A stretch of DNA of 64,000 nt from assembly GCA_030386875.1 (NCBI GenBank), contig CM059567.1, forward strand, positions 52,870,020-52,934,019. Direction: 5' to 3'. The notes under the pieces are model-generated. The model was not told the DNA's origin. It did not search any database and was given only the letters and a program-made list of their open reading frames with translations. The position numbers and the translations under genes are program-made. The DNA comes from Morinoia aosen. Lineage: Eukaryota > Arthropoda > Malacostraca > Amphipoda > Talitridae. Below are positions 20,983 through 34,536 of the stretch, piece by piece. Each line of letters starts with the position of its first letter. Positions within the stretch are counted from its first letter, which is position 1.

Positions 20983-23900
20983 GCGCGAATGACTTTTGGT
21001 TAAGATTCACTACAATGACTTCAATATAATGAGGGTTGTTTATAGCGCACGAACATGGCTTGTATTTCAGCTTGCAAGCACCCGAGTACGAGCAAGAGAA
21101 AGAGAGAGGGAGGAGCTAATGCGGCCGGGAGCACGCGGGTATTGTGGAGCGCACATTACAGGCGCCAACATCACCCGAGTAACTCAGCAAAGACGTTCCA
21201 TGCCACCCTAATGCTGGTAATGTTGCCATATGTATTAGCTTCCTCTTTGTCCTGGCTGCCAGAGGAGCGAGGCCTGCCAGAGGAGCGAGGCCCAAACGTC
21301 TCCTATGAATTCAATTTATTCAAGACTTCCTTCGAAAAATTATGGATTTCTTCGAGTTTTATGGAAATCGAAAAGTGAATTACAGCGCTCCAAGATACGT
21401 GTTAGAACGAGGGGTATTGATATCTTGTTTTTGTCTTCGTAGGTGGGGCTCATTGGTGCAAATGTGTACAATTTACATGGGAATAACATTTTTCATTGGA
21501 ATTTATGATGTCATCGCTATCATTTCGAAAACATTCATAATAATTAATCTCTGCACCCTGATTATTTTAATGACTTAAAGTACAACTTCTAATTTGGCTT
21601 CAACTTCTACTCTGGTGCTTGAGCGGGGTTGGCTTCTCTCGGCTCGGGACTTGGGTCGAAAATTGAGAATGAGCCACTCGGCTCTTCCCGGTTGCATTAT
21701 TCTAATCTATTCTTATTCATTCTAATATCATGCTGAGGAATGGGATGGGTGAAGGCCAGTAGAAAATTGGGATCAGCATACGAGTTGGGATCAGTATACA
21801 TTCTAATCAGCGATACTGATTGTGAATAAGAGATGACCATTACGTTGAGCACCTCTCACATAGAAAATGAGGAGAGTAGAATAGAAGAATTCGTAATTTT
21901 CATTGATACGAATGTGTCCGAAATAACTTACCGTCCGAATGTGCCCTGAGGGATGATAATATTGTACTGAGTATCCGAGGAGATTTTTTGTCTAAATGAT
22001 TGTTGATTGCTTCCTAAAGTGTTGAATAAATAACCGGGAAAACACGGTTCATGTACGGTTACACTAAATCACTCCACCATGTTTACGAAACTATTCTTAA
22101 TTTGAATCCTGGAAGCTAAAAATATCTTTGGTAAATGGCGATTTGTGTTAAAGCTGAAACCTGCACGAACGCTATTATCATATCCATTTCAGGAAAATCT
22201 CGGGAATTGCACGTATTCCTTGAATATCATTGCGTTTCCAAAATTTGATGAGGAATCTTCTGCTCACTTATGTGAAAGTGCATTTCAACAGCTAGCTGTG
22301 TTTCATGATTTTAGGCTATCCTCTTTTGACTTTTCACTTATGAATTACTGCCTAAAAAAACAGTTTGCCTTTTGCTCTTTTGTCACACGTACTGTAGGAC
22401 ACTGAACCTTCTTCGCCAGAGGGAATTATGACCGAGATCATTTGCTCACTTTTAGAATAGTATTCAAAGCCTGAACTCTGTGCGAAAAATTTCGATCCAA
22501 AAATCATCTTACCATTTTCAAGTATACATTAAATGCATGAATGCATATTACTTAGTGAAGATTAATGGTCGCAAAAAACAAACACTAAAAAATGAGGTTT
22601 CAATTAGAGCACGGAAATGGACTGAAAATAACTTTCGTTAGTTAAAAATTCAAGAAGGATGACAGCACAGTAGAAAAATTAATTTTAAAATGGCAATTTT
22701 GCCCGAAAATCTTGCTGGTGATTCATGAGGAGCGTAAACATCCATTGTACCGAACTCGAGGAGAATTAAAACGTGAGCGTTGGTAAAACATCTCCATTAT
22801 TTTGGCTGAGAAGCAGTTACCCGCTCAGGATAATGAGTCTTCAGCTTAGATTCCAGGCTTCCGCTTCATCTGAGCATGGAAGGCCACCTTAACGGGTAAT
22901 TAAGTGTCAGTTTCCGTAGAGTAATTGCTTCAAACTGATTCTTAGTAAGATTAGTGAGACCGATTATAAACGGGCGCGAAGACCTCTTCCCTCACGGCCT
23001 ACGGAGGCAGAGAAGGATTCTGATGATGTACGACTTCATCTGCAGCATCCCGCCACTCGCCGGGTAATGCGCAATGTTCCTTCTTTTTTGGAGAAGGAAT
23101 GATGCTCATAATTACGTCATTGCATGTTCTGTCTTGCTCTAGAACTAGTGTAATCTATGCGCTTTACGCTAAAATAAATTTATGTTTCTGCTTAATGCGC
23201 TCATGTGCGTCCGAACTAAATTCCACTCTAGTAAAATGGCTCATACTTCATTTGGAAGTATTTGCCAAGCTTAAGAAATCTTGTTGTTGAGCAGGTCCTA
23301 GCGATTTGTTTGCATCGCTGCTGCACAAAGTATGATATGCGGAACGCGCGTTCTTCAACTATAACGGCAGACCATGAAATAAAGGGCTTTAGTTGCTTCA
23401 AGTTCTGAATATTTATTGAATAAAATTTCGTTTTTTGTGGTACTTGGTGAATGTATTATTTGTGCCCCGTTTCCACCAAATTTTGCTGAAGTTTTGACAC
23501 GTAAACTTTCCAGTAAAAAATGAAAGCACATTAGTGGGAGAGGTATCGCTTACGTACAACTTACGATAGTAAAAAAAATCATGTCCACTCCAAAATTACT
23601 GAAGGCCGAACTGAAATAATCATTTTCGACATCACTAGGAGAGTGCTCATTGTAACCATTCCTGTCGCAATGATTTTGAAGAACAGTTTCTGCTGTGCTG
23701 GACTAAACAATGGCGTGTTCAGGTTTCTCAGTCGGGTACAGGCTCTTTCTTGAGGGGCGTCTCGGAAGCACCGACTCCTTAGATTGGATCCTGACTAAGA
23801 TGAAGCTGAAACACAAAGGTCAGATCCGATTTTGCAGCAGACAACGTGCGTGGCCGAAGATACAACTGCAAAGTTTCCGTCAGAGAATTCCAGTGAGCAG

Positions 23901-26900
23901 CTCTGAACTGCAGTTCATGGCTAGCGGGTACTTCTTACCAATAATGACATCAGATAATACGTACTACAATAGTGAGAGTAAGGTATTACACTGCGCTGAA
24001 TTACTCGAGGCCAGAATCGATTCTCTTTATTCATAACTGTAGCTTCAATATATTTTTATGAAAAAGGACTTTAGCGTTATTGTACGCCATTTGAGGTTTT
24101 GCACTTATATATAAACGAAGCAAGCTTAGTTTAATGGATCTAGGGAGGTAACAAACATTCCCAAGCCCTGCGAATTTTTTTTTTTTTGACGTGGAAGTGA
24201 GTTTACCTTAAAAAGAGCCCAAATTATTTTTCAATCTTAACAGTATTGCTTGCGCACTCAAGCACGAAGTCAGGAACAAGTTTTTAGTCACCAGGAGTTA
24301 TTTCATCTCTTTCGTCATTGTCGATGACAGCCAGGCTCAGTGTCTATCATCTTCTGCAGCAAGTCTATATCCTTCACAAACCTTCATTCCTCAGCTCTAT
24401 TTAACGACTATTTTGAGACGTCAGAGAAGGTGTTGCGGTGAAAAGATTTGACCTCGCTCTTACAAATAACTTATAGATATTACCTGTAACTTTGAGCAAC
24501 TTCAAATTGCATTATTATAGACGTTTAAGCTTTCAAATGTAGAAATTTATTCGAAAATGCTATTGAGAGTATAAAAATTTAGTTAAAGCCCAATGACAGG
24601 CCAGAAAAGAGCACGAGTTAGACCCAGTTGACCGTGTTGTAATCTCTAGAATCAATCACTAATAGGTTTGGATCTGAAGGAACAGCTCGGAATGTACACG
24701 AAATAGCTTCTTGAAAACTGCGGACATCAACCCTCATCAAGGGAACTTGAAAGAGTCCGGAAAATTCCCTTAGAAGTCTGAGGAAATATTTCTAGCAACC
24801 AGAGAGTTTTTTAATGCTGTTTGATACAAATTAAATAAGAATTGTCCGTATTTTTTTACAGGTACAAATGAATTTCATGCCTGCCTGTAAGTCGTTTTAG
24901 TTTTAGAAAAAATGAGTGTGTAAGTAAACATTGATGTGGCATCAATTTTGAACGCCTTTAAAATTCATTTAGGCGCCCTCCATTATGCAGGACTCATTTG
25001 GAGCATACCAAAAAAACTAGCATCCTGAACATCCTCCAAGATCACGAGATCTCGAAATAATGCAATTAAATATAAGTTGCAGCTGTTGGAGAAACTTATT
25101 CGCAGTCGATGTCCCCGTGGTAGTTTTCGAAAGAACGGGAGCAAATTTTTACTGGCTCAACTGCCGAAGATTCATTTGCATGAAGACCAGGAGTTGCATG
25201 AGATCATTCCAAGAAGGATCGCCTGTGTTGGTAGAGCGGCTGCAGTTTGATGTGACAGTGTCCGCAATGTGTTCACGGCTGCCATTGTTCCACGCTCAGA
25301 CGACAAGTAAAAAGAGACCGCTGTGACCACGGACTTTTACTGCGGTCTCTGGAGGCCTGCATCGAGCTGTGCTGCGGTTCCAAGAAGGCTATGAAACTCT
25401 ATATTTGTCGTGATATCCTTCGCTAGCTGTTGAAATATGCGCTGGAAAAATGATGGGAAAACGTGATGTTGTATCAGGACTTGCGGGGCGATAACATTAT
25501 ATTTTCCACGATATTTTTGATCTATAAGATATTGCAACGTTTTGGAGAAAATAAATTAAATGTTTAAAATTGCCTATAACATGCTCTCGGATTATCCGTC
25601 ATGCAAGAGGGCGATTTGTTCGTTGCCGGTCATGCATCTTCGCTGAGCTTGCATCAGAGCTTCGAGGGTCGGATTTCTTGATGGATTTTTCTGTCCTTTA
25701 CTCCCACGCGTAAGTAATTTGAATGCAGATCGAAATCTATTTTCTAGATCAGTAAAGTATTTATTGAGTGCACTTGAATGAAAACTCCAAAGTTTATATT
25801 ATAAATGAAGCTTGATTATGACCATAGGTTACAAATATTCTTTTTAATTATATTTTTTCGAGTGCATTTATTCTGTTCGAAATGGAACAGAGGCTTGGAC
25901 AAACTTGGCTTTCTTTGTTCAACCTGAGATTTCTAATACAGAAGTGTTTAATATTCTAAAATGTATCTCTAGTCAGCAATATCACTTAACAAATTCTTTT
26001 GTGTTTCATTTAAAACAAAAAAGGACATATGTACTTTCGAATTGCACCGCGTAACCTCTTTCGTATACATGTAATCATTCGTTACAGCATCGTTGGATAA
26101 ATAAAAACAAAAGAACCTTAAGAGCTTTTCATCCTTCACGTCGTGATCCTCAAAGAGATTTTTTGCTTCAAAAGCCTCCTTGGTGACGTAATTTCTTGAG
26201 CAATTAAGTCGAGGCGCTCGGGTGCTCCGAAGTATTCCAGGCGGGCGACAACTGCAGCCATTAGTCTCCGGCAGGCGACACTTCATATTATACCGCCACG
26301 ATTATTGTGTCGTCCATTAAACCTTGCGACTCCATTAATAAATAAAGACACTGTGTCGGCCAGCTTCATTGTAATTAAAGGCCTTTGTGTTACGTTGCGG
26401 ACACTAAGCTCGGTACGACGTGAAACATTAATGGAATTACTCTGCACTCTTAATTACTACGCAAGCCAGATAATTCTCCGAAAATTATTATCGAAAATCA
26501 ACTTATCTTTGCATCAGAAATAAAAAGACGATTTTCAGTGTTAATTTTCTCGTTCTGTCATACTCGTGAGCATGTGTCAAAAGCAAATTTAGCCTTAGAC
26601 TTAGAACAAACATTGTCGATTTTATTTGTCATTCATCATGAGTGAGCAGCTATGACAAAGTTTGATGCTATGGTAAATTACAGATTAGAAATGTAGAAAA
26701 CAAATCTCACAACTACATATAAATTTCTAAATGATTTGTATTTTCTAAATTAAGAACTAAATTGATGCCTAAGCTATTTCATTGCTGCATGCATTTCACC
26801 ACATGCGCTTTCATGGCCTTACAACTCGAATTCTTGAACATGACGTCTTTGGATCAAAGTTGAGATTGTGGTGCTTGACGTGAGATCCACGCGTTTAGTT

Positions 26901-27117
26901 GCAAACAAGAACTGAGATTGTGACATACTATGCTAAGTCAATGCAAATCAAAACATTTCAGAATATATTTTGAACTCTATCCGGCAGGGCTGAACGATCA
27001 CGCGCCCGGTTCTTAACATGAGTTGGGATTGTGGCGTACATGACCTGGTCAGTGCAAATGAAAATATTTCAGGAATGTATTTTTCAATATATTATAAGCG
27101 CTCAACGATGTATCTAT
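20983..27117. other. Long unannotated interval
   Basis: No gene recognised. Minor items: a two-copy 19-bp repeat (CTGCCAGAGGAGCGAGGC) at about 21257-21293; a two-copy GGGATCAG(C/T)ATAC repeat near 21770-21800; a T15-type homopolymer near 24175; and an ATTA-rich, moderately GC segment at 26330-26470. The plus-strand frames at 21055-21378, 23710-24036 and 25060-25326 have no recognisable domain. Confidence 0.5.
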
Positions 27118-27882
27118 CTACGATTGATGAGCTAAGCCCGTAAACACTTCCAAGAGCTCACCCCCTAACATCGACATATCAATAGTTTTCAATTCTTTGA
27201 AAAAACTTGTTCTCGCGGTCAGGGTTTGCTGGACAAAGCAAAGATGAAGGCGACGAGTCGATTTACTGCGCAGTGACGGCTCCAAATTTTGCAGTCCAGC
27301 GCTTTCTCTTTGTACTACATGACACGAGAACATACGTGCCGATAACATTCTAGAGTTATGTGATGGAATAAAACTGTCGCCGTAATGCTGAGATGCTGGC
27401 ACTGTCGAAATGGCTCTTTGAATGCTATTGGTGGCTCCACAGGGAACGATAACAAGGCACGCTGCAAAATATCCAGCTCGTTCTCGAGTAGCAATTTGGT
27501 TGCAGTAACTGAGTACTTCGGAGTGATTTGAGTTCTTAAGTTGGTTGCAATACTGAGTACTTTGAAGTAATTTAAGTTCCTGCGCACATATGTTGCAGTA
27601 ACTGAGTACTTCAAAGTGATTTGAGTTGCTACGTATGTCGCAGTAACTGAGTACTTCGGAGTGATTTGAGTTCCTAAGTTTGCGTACACAATGAAACACG
27701 ATGTTCTTCGTAGTTCTCCGGAAGAGCATAGTTTGCATAGTGATATCACATGCACGAAAATCATTTTCAATTTTACGCAATTCTGGCCATAAAAAAACGT
27801 ATTCAGACTTCGTATAACTACTGTTTTTAAAACAAGTGAATGTCAAGATTTTTGTTTTCAATTCATTAAAATTACTAAACAT
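27118..27882 (-). CDS. Hypothetical ORF of 254 codons with internal repeats (speculative)
   Basis: This is the longest open frame in the window outside the long minisatellites. It has a genuine ATG (complement of 27880-27882). Residues about 70-132 contain a repeated NSNHSEVLSYC-type motif, three copies in frame. A fourth copy is read in another frame because two repeat periods (44 and 49 bp) are not multiples of three and compensate each other. The remainder is cysteine- and serine-containing with no membrane segment or domain I recognise. Length argues weakly for coding, since chance ORFs here stop at about 130 codons. Against coding: the frame-inconsistent repeat, a 151-codon overlapping frame on the same strand, and no known family. 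It could be an exon, a pseudogene, or non-coding DNA of higher GC. Confidence 0.25.
   Translation of the reverse strand: MFSNFNELKTKILTFTCFKNSSYTKSEYVFLWPELRKIENDFRACDITMQTMLFRRTTKNIVFHCVRKLRNSNHSEVLSYCDIRSNSNHFEVLSYCNICAQELKLLQSTQYCNQLKNSNHSEVLSYCNQIATRERAGYFAACLVIVPCGATNSIQRAISTVPASQHYGDSFIPSHNSRMLSARMFSCHVVQRESAGLQNLEPSLRSKSTRRLHLCFVQQTLTARTSFFKELKTIDMSMLGGELLEVFTGLAHQS
27497..27687. repeat. Four-copy degenerate repeat, period 44-49 bp
   Basis: Copies share TGCAGTAACTGAGTACTTCG and GAGTGATTTGAGTT. The anchor ACTGAGTAC occurs at 27508, 27552, 27601 and 27646. Unequal spacing shows small indels between copies. It lies inside the 254-codon ORF on the minus strand. Confidence 0.88.
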
Positions 27883-28657
27883 TTTTGCAGTTTGAAAAGG
27901 TAATCAGCAGAATTGCACACATAAGAGGATAAAAGAAGACTTACTAGAACCACCAGTCAAGTAATACACTATTTATCGGATAATACACTATCTTTTAAGC
28001 AATTCACTATTTATCAAAGTGTTATACTGAAATATTCGTCACTTTTCAGAGCAGAATAAATATTCGACGCAGCTTTACCTTGAATGAACTGTGGTGCGGT
28101 CAAAATTGCAGTAAAATGTCAATTTATTGCTTTCTGTTTTAAGCGTAGGCGAGTAACTGAATGTGCGAGATGTGAGAAGTAACTATTTTTTTTGCGTATA
28201 CAGTAGTTCACGTGAGCCCGAGTAAATTGAGTCAAAACGGAAAATTAGACTGTTTTCCATTTCATATGAAGGATTTTCCACGAAAAAATCAATGTTTTAG
28301 TTTTCGATGAATTTAAAAAAGGAACCGACCTATTCAATCACAATCCAAAAAATTATGACTATCATTTTGGGGGGGCACTATAAGTATTAAATCCATTTTT
28401 TTTTCGCAGAAAGAAGTTGTGTTTCTCAAAAAAAACGAAACGTCATGAAATGAACGTGATAAGCGATAAGCGGATTAATTGCCTCTAATTCTCAGCTCAG
28501 CTTAGAGAATCGGTGAAAACAATTGCATCTTCAGATCCACCTTCGTACTTCAATGTAAATGATATACTCGTTTATACTAACTGCAAGAGTGCCTCGTCAG
28601 CGACCAGAGTAACGAGAAAATTTTCAGCATTGCTAGTTGAGTGCATGAGCTAAAAAG
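27883..28657. other. Unannotated interval
   Basis: AT-rich. A weak three-copy repeat of an AATACACTATTTATC-type motif lies at about 27963-28020. No gene or RNA recognised. Confidence 0.55.
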
Positions 28658-28765
28658 CCCAGCCAAACTTTATCGCCGGAGCATGCATGTTTTTCGCCAC
28701 CTAAGAGATTTAATTACTTGGGCGGCGAAAAACATGCATGCAGCGGGTGAAAAAGTTAGACTTGG
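28658..28765 (+). mobile_element. Short palindromic MITE (GCATGCATG family), copy 1
   Basis: A 108-bp element with inverted ends CCCAGCCAAACTT...AAGTTAGACTTGG and an inner palindrome: GCATGCATGTTTTTCGCC on the left and GGCGGCGAAAAACATGCATG on the right, around TTTAATTACTTG. The copy at 51925-52033 is the same sequence in reverse orientation. It has no coding capacity. AAAG flanks both ends (28654-28657 and 28766-28769), a possible short target duplication. The overlapping open frames at 28641-28952 and 28670-28873 are spurious. Confidence 0.82.
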
Positions 28766-31330
28766 AAAGGCTCCGCGCTCCAGTCCAGTAGTGCATTTAG
28801 AAATGAGTGATCTAATGGCACTGATCTGTAAGGGAACGTTTAATACCGACAAAAGTATTGAAAAATTCCACAAAATTATGAAGCTAAAAACTCATAGTTT
28901 CGGCAATTTCATGCACCGCGTTATCATATCAAAGTTCGTTTTTTCTCTTTAGCAACATTAAAATTAAGAGTTGAGTTTTTCTACAGGCCGTTTTATTAGT
29001 CTTCAATTCCCAACCTTGTAAAAATATTTCAGTACAGGCATTTCACTAAGTCTGTCGGAAGTTGGGAAACACGTGTAAAAAAAAATTCCTAACTATTGCT
29101 TTCAGAAATTGCACTCAATATTAACGCAAGGAACAAATAATGCAAATATTGTCGAGAAATGCATCCAAACAAATTATTGGAATTATTCAATGCCCTAAAA
29201 AGCTAGTGCAATAACATTGAATTTTCCACTAGTTGCCAATTAATCGAAGGACAGAACAGAATATTGTAAAATATTATCGAATTTTGCCATTAAATAACGG
29301 GCCAAAAATAATTAAACGACTTAGAAGCTTGCTCAAATGAGGCCAATAGCTTGATTAAAATCGAAGCACACTTTTTTGCTTCGAGCACTTAATCAAAGTC
29401 TGCATATGACGCTTGAAGACAGTATGAAAGCCAAAAAATTAGAAATGATGAAACAAGATTCTGTCCTCCAGCCTCAAAGTTTGAAAAAAATTGAGCAGGA
29501 AATTGTCTAATGGTCTCAAAATTTGTGAATGACGGAGCCAAAATGTGTTCAGGCACTGCAAATTTTCAAAAAGACCAAGTTAAAATTTGTCTCATAGACG
29601 CAATCGTTTCGTTAGCGCCTCAAAGTGGTCTGGTCGTCCGCTGATTCATTTAACGACGTCAAATGAGAATTACGACGCGCAAAATTGCATTAGTATTCAT
29701 GCTCACGTCCAGCTGAGACGCGCTCTTTATTTTGGAGACATTCAACGCGTACAAGTGACCTGGAGGTGGAGCACCGCGGCCCAGTGATAAGCCTTTTACT
29801 TTGGGACTTTGAACTTACGTGTTAGAGAACACTGAAAATATATTCAATAATAAAAATTAATTAAATGAACGATTTTTTAGAAATTAGTCAATGAATTAAA
29901 GTTCAGACTTCAAATCACGTGTGGTAAGTGACATAGAGTTCTTATTCTATCTGAACTTTGCGACGTACTTTATTTAAGTTCTCGATTTAATACATTTTCA
30001 GTTATATTTATTGTTTCTAACGAATGCTTACATCGGCTTAAAGAACACAGGACTGCAAATGCCATCAAATTCGTCGTTTTACTTTCGGTTTCCCCTAAAG
30101 TATTACAATCACGAAACTTATGCGTGTCTCATGAAGATTTGCTACGCTGCTTTATCTTATATTCATGACAGATCCAACTGGCTTCTCTGCAGGAATAATA
30201 ACTTAAGACTTATCCGACCATTTCATATCATTTCTAGACAGGAAAAACATTGTCTGACTAAAATCTACACATATCATCACGTAAACAAATCAAATTTATA
30301 AAAAATGCGTAACGTAGAGGAAGAATTAATTCCTTCAATGGTCATTTATCAACAAGACTTTGATACGACAAACGTTGAAGAAGAAACATCTAACCTAATT
30401 GAAATTATAAATGGTACATGTAATCAGATTCGTCCGATCATCACTCGTACAATTAGTCCCAACAATAGGTCAAACAAATAGATTACTGAGCCATCATTAT
30501 CAGCGTCAAGAATTGTCAAAACGCTTGATTTAATGTCACAAAAAAAGAATATCGAAAGTAATTTATGATGGGTGAAAAAGTAATGAGACTTATCAATTAA
30601 GAGCATCGAAGAAAAATATTTTACGCTCAGGTTCGGTCAATATAAAATAGGCATTGTAAAATCGTGCTGGCTGCTCAATTCTCGTCCTTACCAAAAATAT
30701 CATAAGCCAAGCAATTGAATTCATTCTTCAAGATAGTGTAAAATCTCTCATGAAAAAACAACATTGTCACTGTTTTTAAACAATTCTATGTGAACAGAAG
30801 TAAACAAATTATTGATTCCTTTTATCCTATGCAAGTGAACCGCCTCACCTCTTGATCTACATGGATCCTAGAGACTGATCATACTTTCTGCATCCTACTT
30901 TCAATCGTTCGCCCGATAGAATTTCAAGCCAAACCGAAAGAAAAATTCATGATTTAAGGCGCTTTGACAATGAACGGATAAACCTTCTTTTGGTCACCAG
31001 ATTTGAATGTGGTTCCTCTGCCGAGGTTTAGGTTAATTGAGCCAACTCTGTCTTCATGCGGATGAATTTAAGCTTATTTTTGAAGTGTTAAAACATCAAG
31101 TCACATTTCGTGGGAAGCAAAACAAAATCCTTTCTTTTCTGCATGTGGATTTCCTCCCTAGGTCCTCGTCTTGATTTAGACAGGCCATTTGCCATAAAAC
31201 GACGTGGGCTTTTGGAAAGTCATTCCTGACGCTGACGGTTGAGAGACCTAGCGACGACAGCCACCGAACGAGACCGTCGGGACCGCGTTGGGGGTTGTTG
31301 CTAACGGTAGGGATGCTCTACTTCGCGTCA
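28766..31330. other. Unannotated interval
   Basis: AT-rich, with short ORFs only (the longest about 96 codons at 30011-30301 plus). Nothing recognised. Confidence 0.55.
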
Positions 31331-31530
31331 GCTCTCATGGCCAAACACCAAAATGAAATTTTTCAAGTTTTGGTACTCCTGATTTTCAATGTATCAATAC
31401 GTACTCCAAGAGAAAACCTTTTGGGACTCTCATGTGCCAAACATGAAAATGAAATTTTTCAATTTTTGGCACTTCCGATGTTCAATATATGTATTTGAAT
31501 TTCATGCAAAAGCTTTTGGGACTCTCATGC
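31331..31530. repeat. About two-copy tandem duplication, 96-bp period
   Basis: AAAATGAAATTTTTCAA recurs at 31350 and 31446, and GGGACTCTCATG at about 31420 and 31515, with diverged sequence between. A partial third start (GCTCTCATGGCCAAA) is at 31331. Confidence 0.85.
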
Positions 31531-32137
31531 TGTTAGGGCAATTTTTGTTATATGATTATAATTTTTATATTAAAGCATAAGGGTAATGTTCTTTACAGCG
31601 AGGGATTAGCACAAGATAAACATTTTTCTGTTTCCGTAGTCGTATCACTTTAATATACCCTTAGTACTCAGAAGCTTGTGTCAAATTATCACCAATTTGA
31701 CATGAGATCAAATTTCACTCGACGCAAATGTGACAGCGGTTGAAAACATTTACAAGAAAATTGAACTTAACTGACTTTGCAGATTTGACAGCAGATGTCC
31801 TACTGGAGAAGTTGAAAACGAACAACATTAGACAATCTTAATTTGAAGCTTCACAAATAACGAACGTTTCATGCTTTTACGGTGCCTGGTATTTCGTCAG
31901 CACAACGCTACTTACATTCTATTTCGAATTCCTTTACAATAATCGGAGCAAAAAATGAACAACATTCACGAACACTTCTTTATTCAATGAGCATGTTTTG
32001 TTTAAGTAGTTGTGTTTGATCTTATCATTCATACTATGTGAACAAAACACTGGGCAGTTGTGATTCGGTCGCCTGGAGTGTATGTACTGCCAGCTTCATC
32101 AAATTTACGCAGCTGAAGTTGGGGTTCAATTTTGCTT
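31531..32137. other. Unannotated interval
   Basis: AT-rich, no feature seen. Confidence 0.55.
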
Positions 32138-32392
32138 CGATAAGGAAGCTTTAGCTTCAAATTTACTGAGGTAATGAGGCTAAGCCATGAACTTGACTGA
32201 GGTAATGAGGCTAAGGCTTCAACTTTTCTCAGGTAATGAGGCTGAGACTTCAACTTTGCTTAGGAAATGAGGCTGAGACTTCAACTTTGCTTAGGAAATG
32301 AGGCTGAGGCTTTAACTGTACTGAGGTAATGAAGCTAAGGCATCAACTTTGGTCAGGTAATGAGGCTAAGGCTTCAACTCTACTCAAAAAAA
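32138..32392. repeat. 31-bp minisatellite, about 8 copies
   Basis: The unit begins AGGTAATGAGGCTAAGGCTT and continues CAACTTTTCTC. Variants include AGGAAATGAGGCTGAGAC. The edges are degenerate, and the first recognisable unit (GATAAGGAAGCTTTAGCTTC) is strongly diverged. Confidence 0.93.
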
Positions 32393-33353
32393 GGGGCTAA
32401 TATTTTGGATTCACTCGAATGATGAGACTATGGAGTTCGTCAGCTAAACCATGCTTTTTTTCCTCATTATAAAGAATGAAAGAAAAGAGAGAAAAACAGT
32501 TTATTTCCAATACAGATGGTACAAAAAAGATAGTACCATCATTGGTTTTTAAAATAGCTCAAAGTTAATACACTTAGATGATACACTCACACATGAGTAT
32601 TGTAATAACCGAAAAGAAATGATTGAGGGCACTGTATTCCTAATGTTGCTTAATCTACACTTAATGAGACAAATAATTATAATTATAAGAGACAACACAA
32701 TTTCATGGACGATGCACTTTCATTGTGGGGTGAGAACCATTTTGACAGTTTACATGTACATGATATAAAACTTTGAAATTCTTGACGCCAGGAAATAATA
32801 TAAGCATCCTCATGCATGGTGCTCTAACAGCAAGACTGTAAGAGCGCGATAACTTTTATTCTTTTTCCGCTAGATAGCACGGAAAAGTTTATGATTCTCT
32901 TTCGCACCTTTTTCCAATGCGTTGCTCCTAATTTACTGGTTTGAGATTACCACCTCGCGCTTAGATGCTCGCTCCAGCAGAGCTTGGCCAATAATGCCTT
33001 GCAAGAATTTAAATCCCGCAGTCTATTATATTTTTCAACAGTTTTTTTTATAAAATTTTGAAGTTAATAATAGGGAGAGAACGAGTATGAGCTAGATCAG
33101 ATTGCAAGGTTAGGCAAGTTTTACAGGGTGCGACGTGAGTTTGATAACAATATTATAAAATTAAATATAAAAATTCCAACAAGAGAAATCGACTTGACAC
33201 ACCCACCGCTTACCTGACACAAACCAGGTGCCGAGACTGTCTGTCCATGTCACTGTCGAAAGAAATGTGACTCCAGTTCACTGGGCTTAAATGTGATGCA
33301 TTTTTCCGTGCGGTTAACACTTGGGAGTCCTATTTTTAAGTTAATCGAAAATT
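32393..33353. other. Unannotated interval
   Basis: AT-rich. One small perfect hairpin, GATGGTAC...GTACCATC, lies at about 32514-32539. No gene seen. Confidence 0.55.
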
Positions 33354-33511
33354 GAATAATTTGAAGTGATCATAAAAAAGAGGAGAAAAGGGATACCACT
33401 GGAAAAACTGTACACACGGGCACCTCAAAAGTGAATAATTCGAAGTGATCATAAAAAAGAGGAGAAAAGGGATACCTCAGGAACAACTGTACATACGGAC
33501 ACCTCAATTGA
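33354..33511. repeat. Two-copy tandem duplication, 79-bp period
   Basis: GAATAATT(T/C)GAAGTGATCA, AAAAAAGAGGAGAAAAGGGA and GTACA(C/T)ACGG(G/A)CACCTCAA occur at 33354 and 33433 with few differences. Confidence 0.93.
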
Positions 33512-34536
33512 AGACGTTCGAAAGAAATTAACGTCAATTCACATGGAAGTCATTGCAAATAAAACCATCATTGTGATTCTCTTGACCCTCATTTATTGGT
33601 ACATATCTGCAGATGATTGCAGTAATTGGCTTCTTTTGCCTTGATAAAAGATTTTATTTGCTGCTGATGTTACGCTTCATTCTGTAGTTCATGGTTAAAT
33701 TAAGGTCAAAACCAAGGTCAGAGTGAGTGAGTGTTAAAATTAAATTTTGTAAATTTTCAAGTTAGGATATAATGTTGGTTCAGCGGTACCGATGGTCGGG
33801 AAATATTTAAATAGCTCGTAGGATCCATCAATGCTTGAACCCCCAGAGGAATTGATTTCATGTTATTCAGTATTGACTTGAAGCTAAGCTCCAGACTCGG
33901 TTGTCGCACGCTACACTGAAATGTTCCTTAAAATGACAACCATTATTCAACTCATAAATAATATAATTGCAATTATACTCTTAAAAATGTAATCATTTCA
34001 CGATGGTCTGCAATGTGGATTTTTTCTGACCTTTGCGTTCAGTAGTGCCCAGCTTCGCGCAATTAGTTTCATTTGGTATGGGGGCGCAGGTTTCGAGGGG
34101 ATAGAACAAACCGGCGACGTTCTTCATCGGCGATGATAAAACAAATCGGTGTTGCGGCTTGGAAATTCGCATTCGTGATTGGGGGTGAAGGCTTTTTTTT
34201 GTTGTTTTTAGAAATGAGAACAGGCGAACAATAAAAATAAAGATGAGCTGTTTTTCAGTCATTATTTAGTTTGAATTTACCCGGGTAGGATTCTGTCCAA
34301 AGAAGAGAAGAATACGATGATTGAATGTTTTTGACGGCTGCTATGGTAAGAATACAAGACGTAATAAAATGAAAGAAGTAGCAATGAAAATGAGAATAGA
34401 GAGAAAATATTACACTAAAAAAATACAATAAATCCATGGCGCTTACACTATAGACGAATCAATTTTCCGCACGTGACCTCACATCTCATGGACTGTATCT
34501 GTATACGAGAACATGCAAATTAAGGGCCGTTTATAG
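33512..34536. other. Unannotated interval
   Basis: No gene recognised. The minus frames at 33993-34262 and 34255-34437 carry no motif. Confidence 0.55.
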
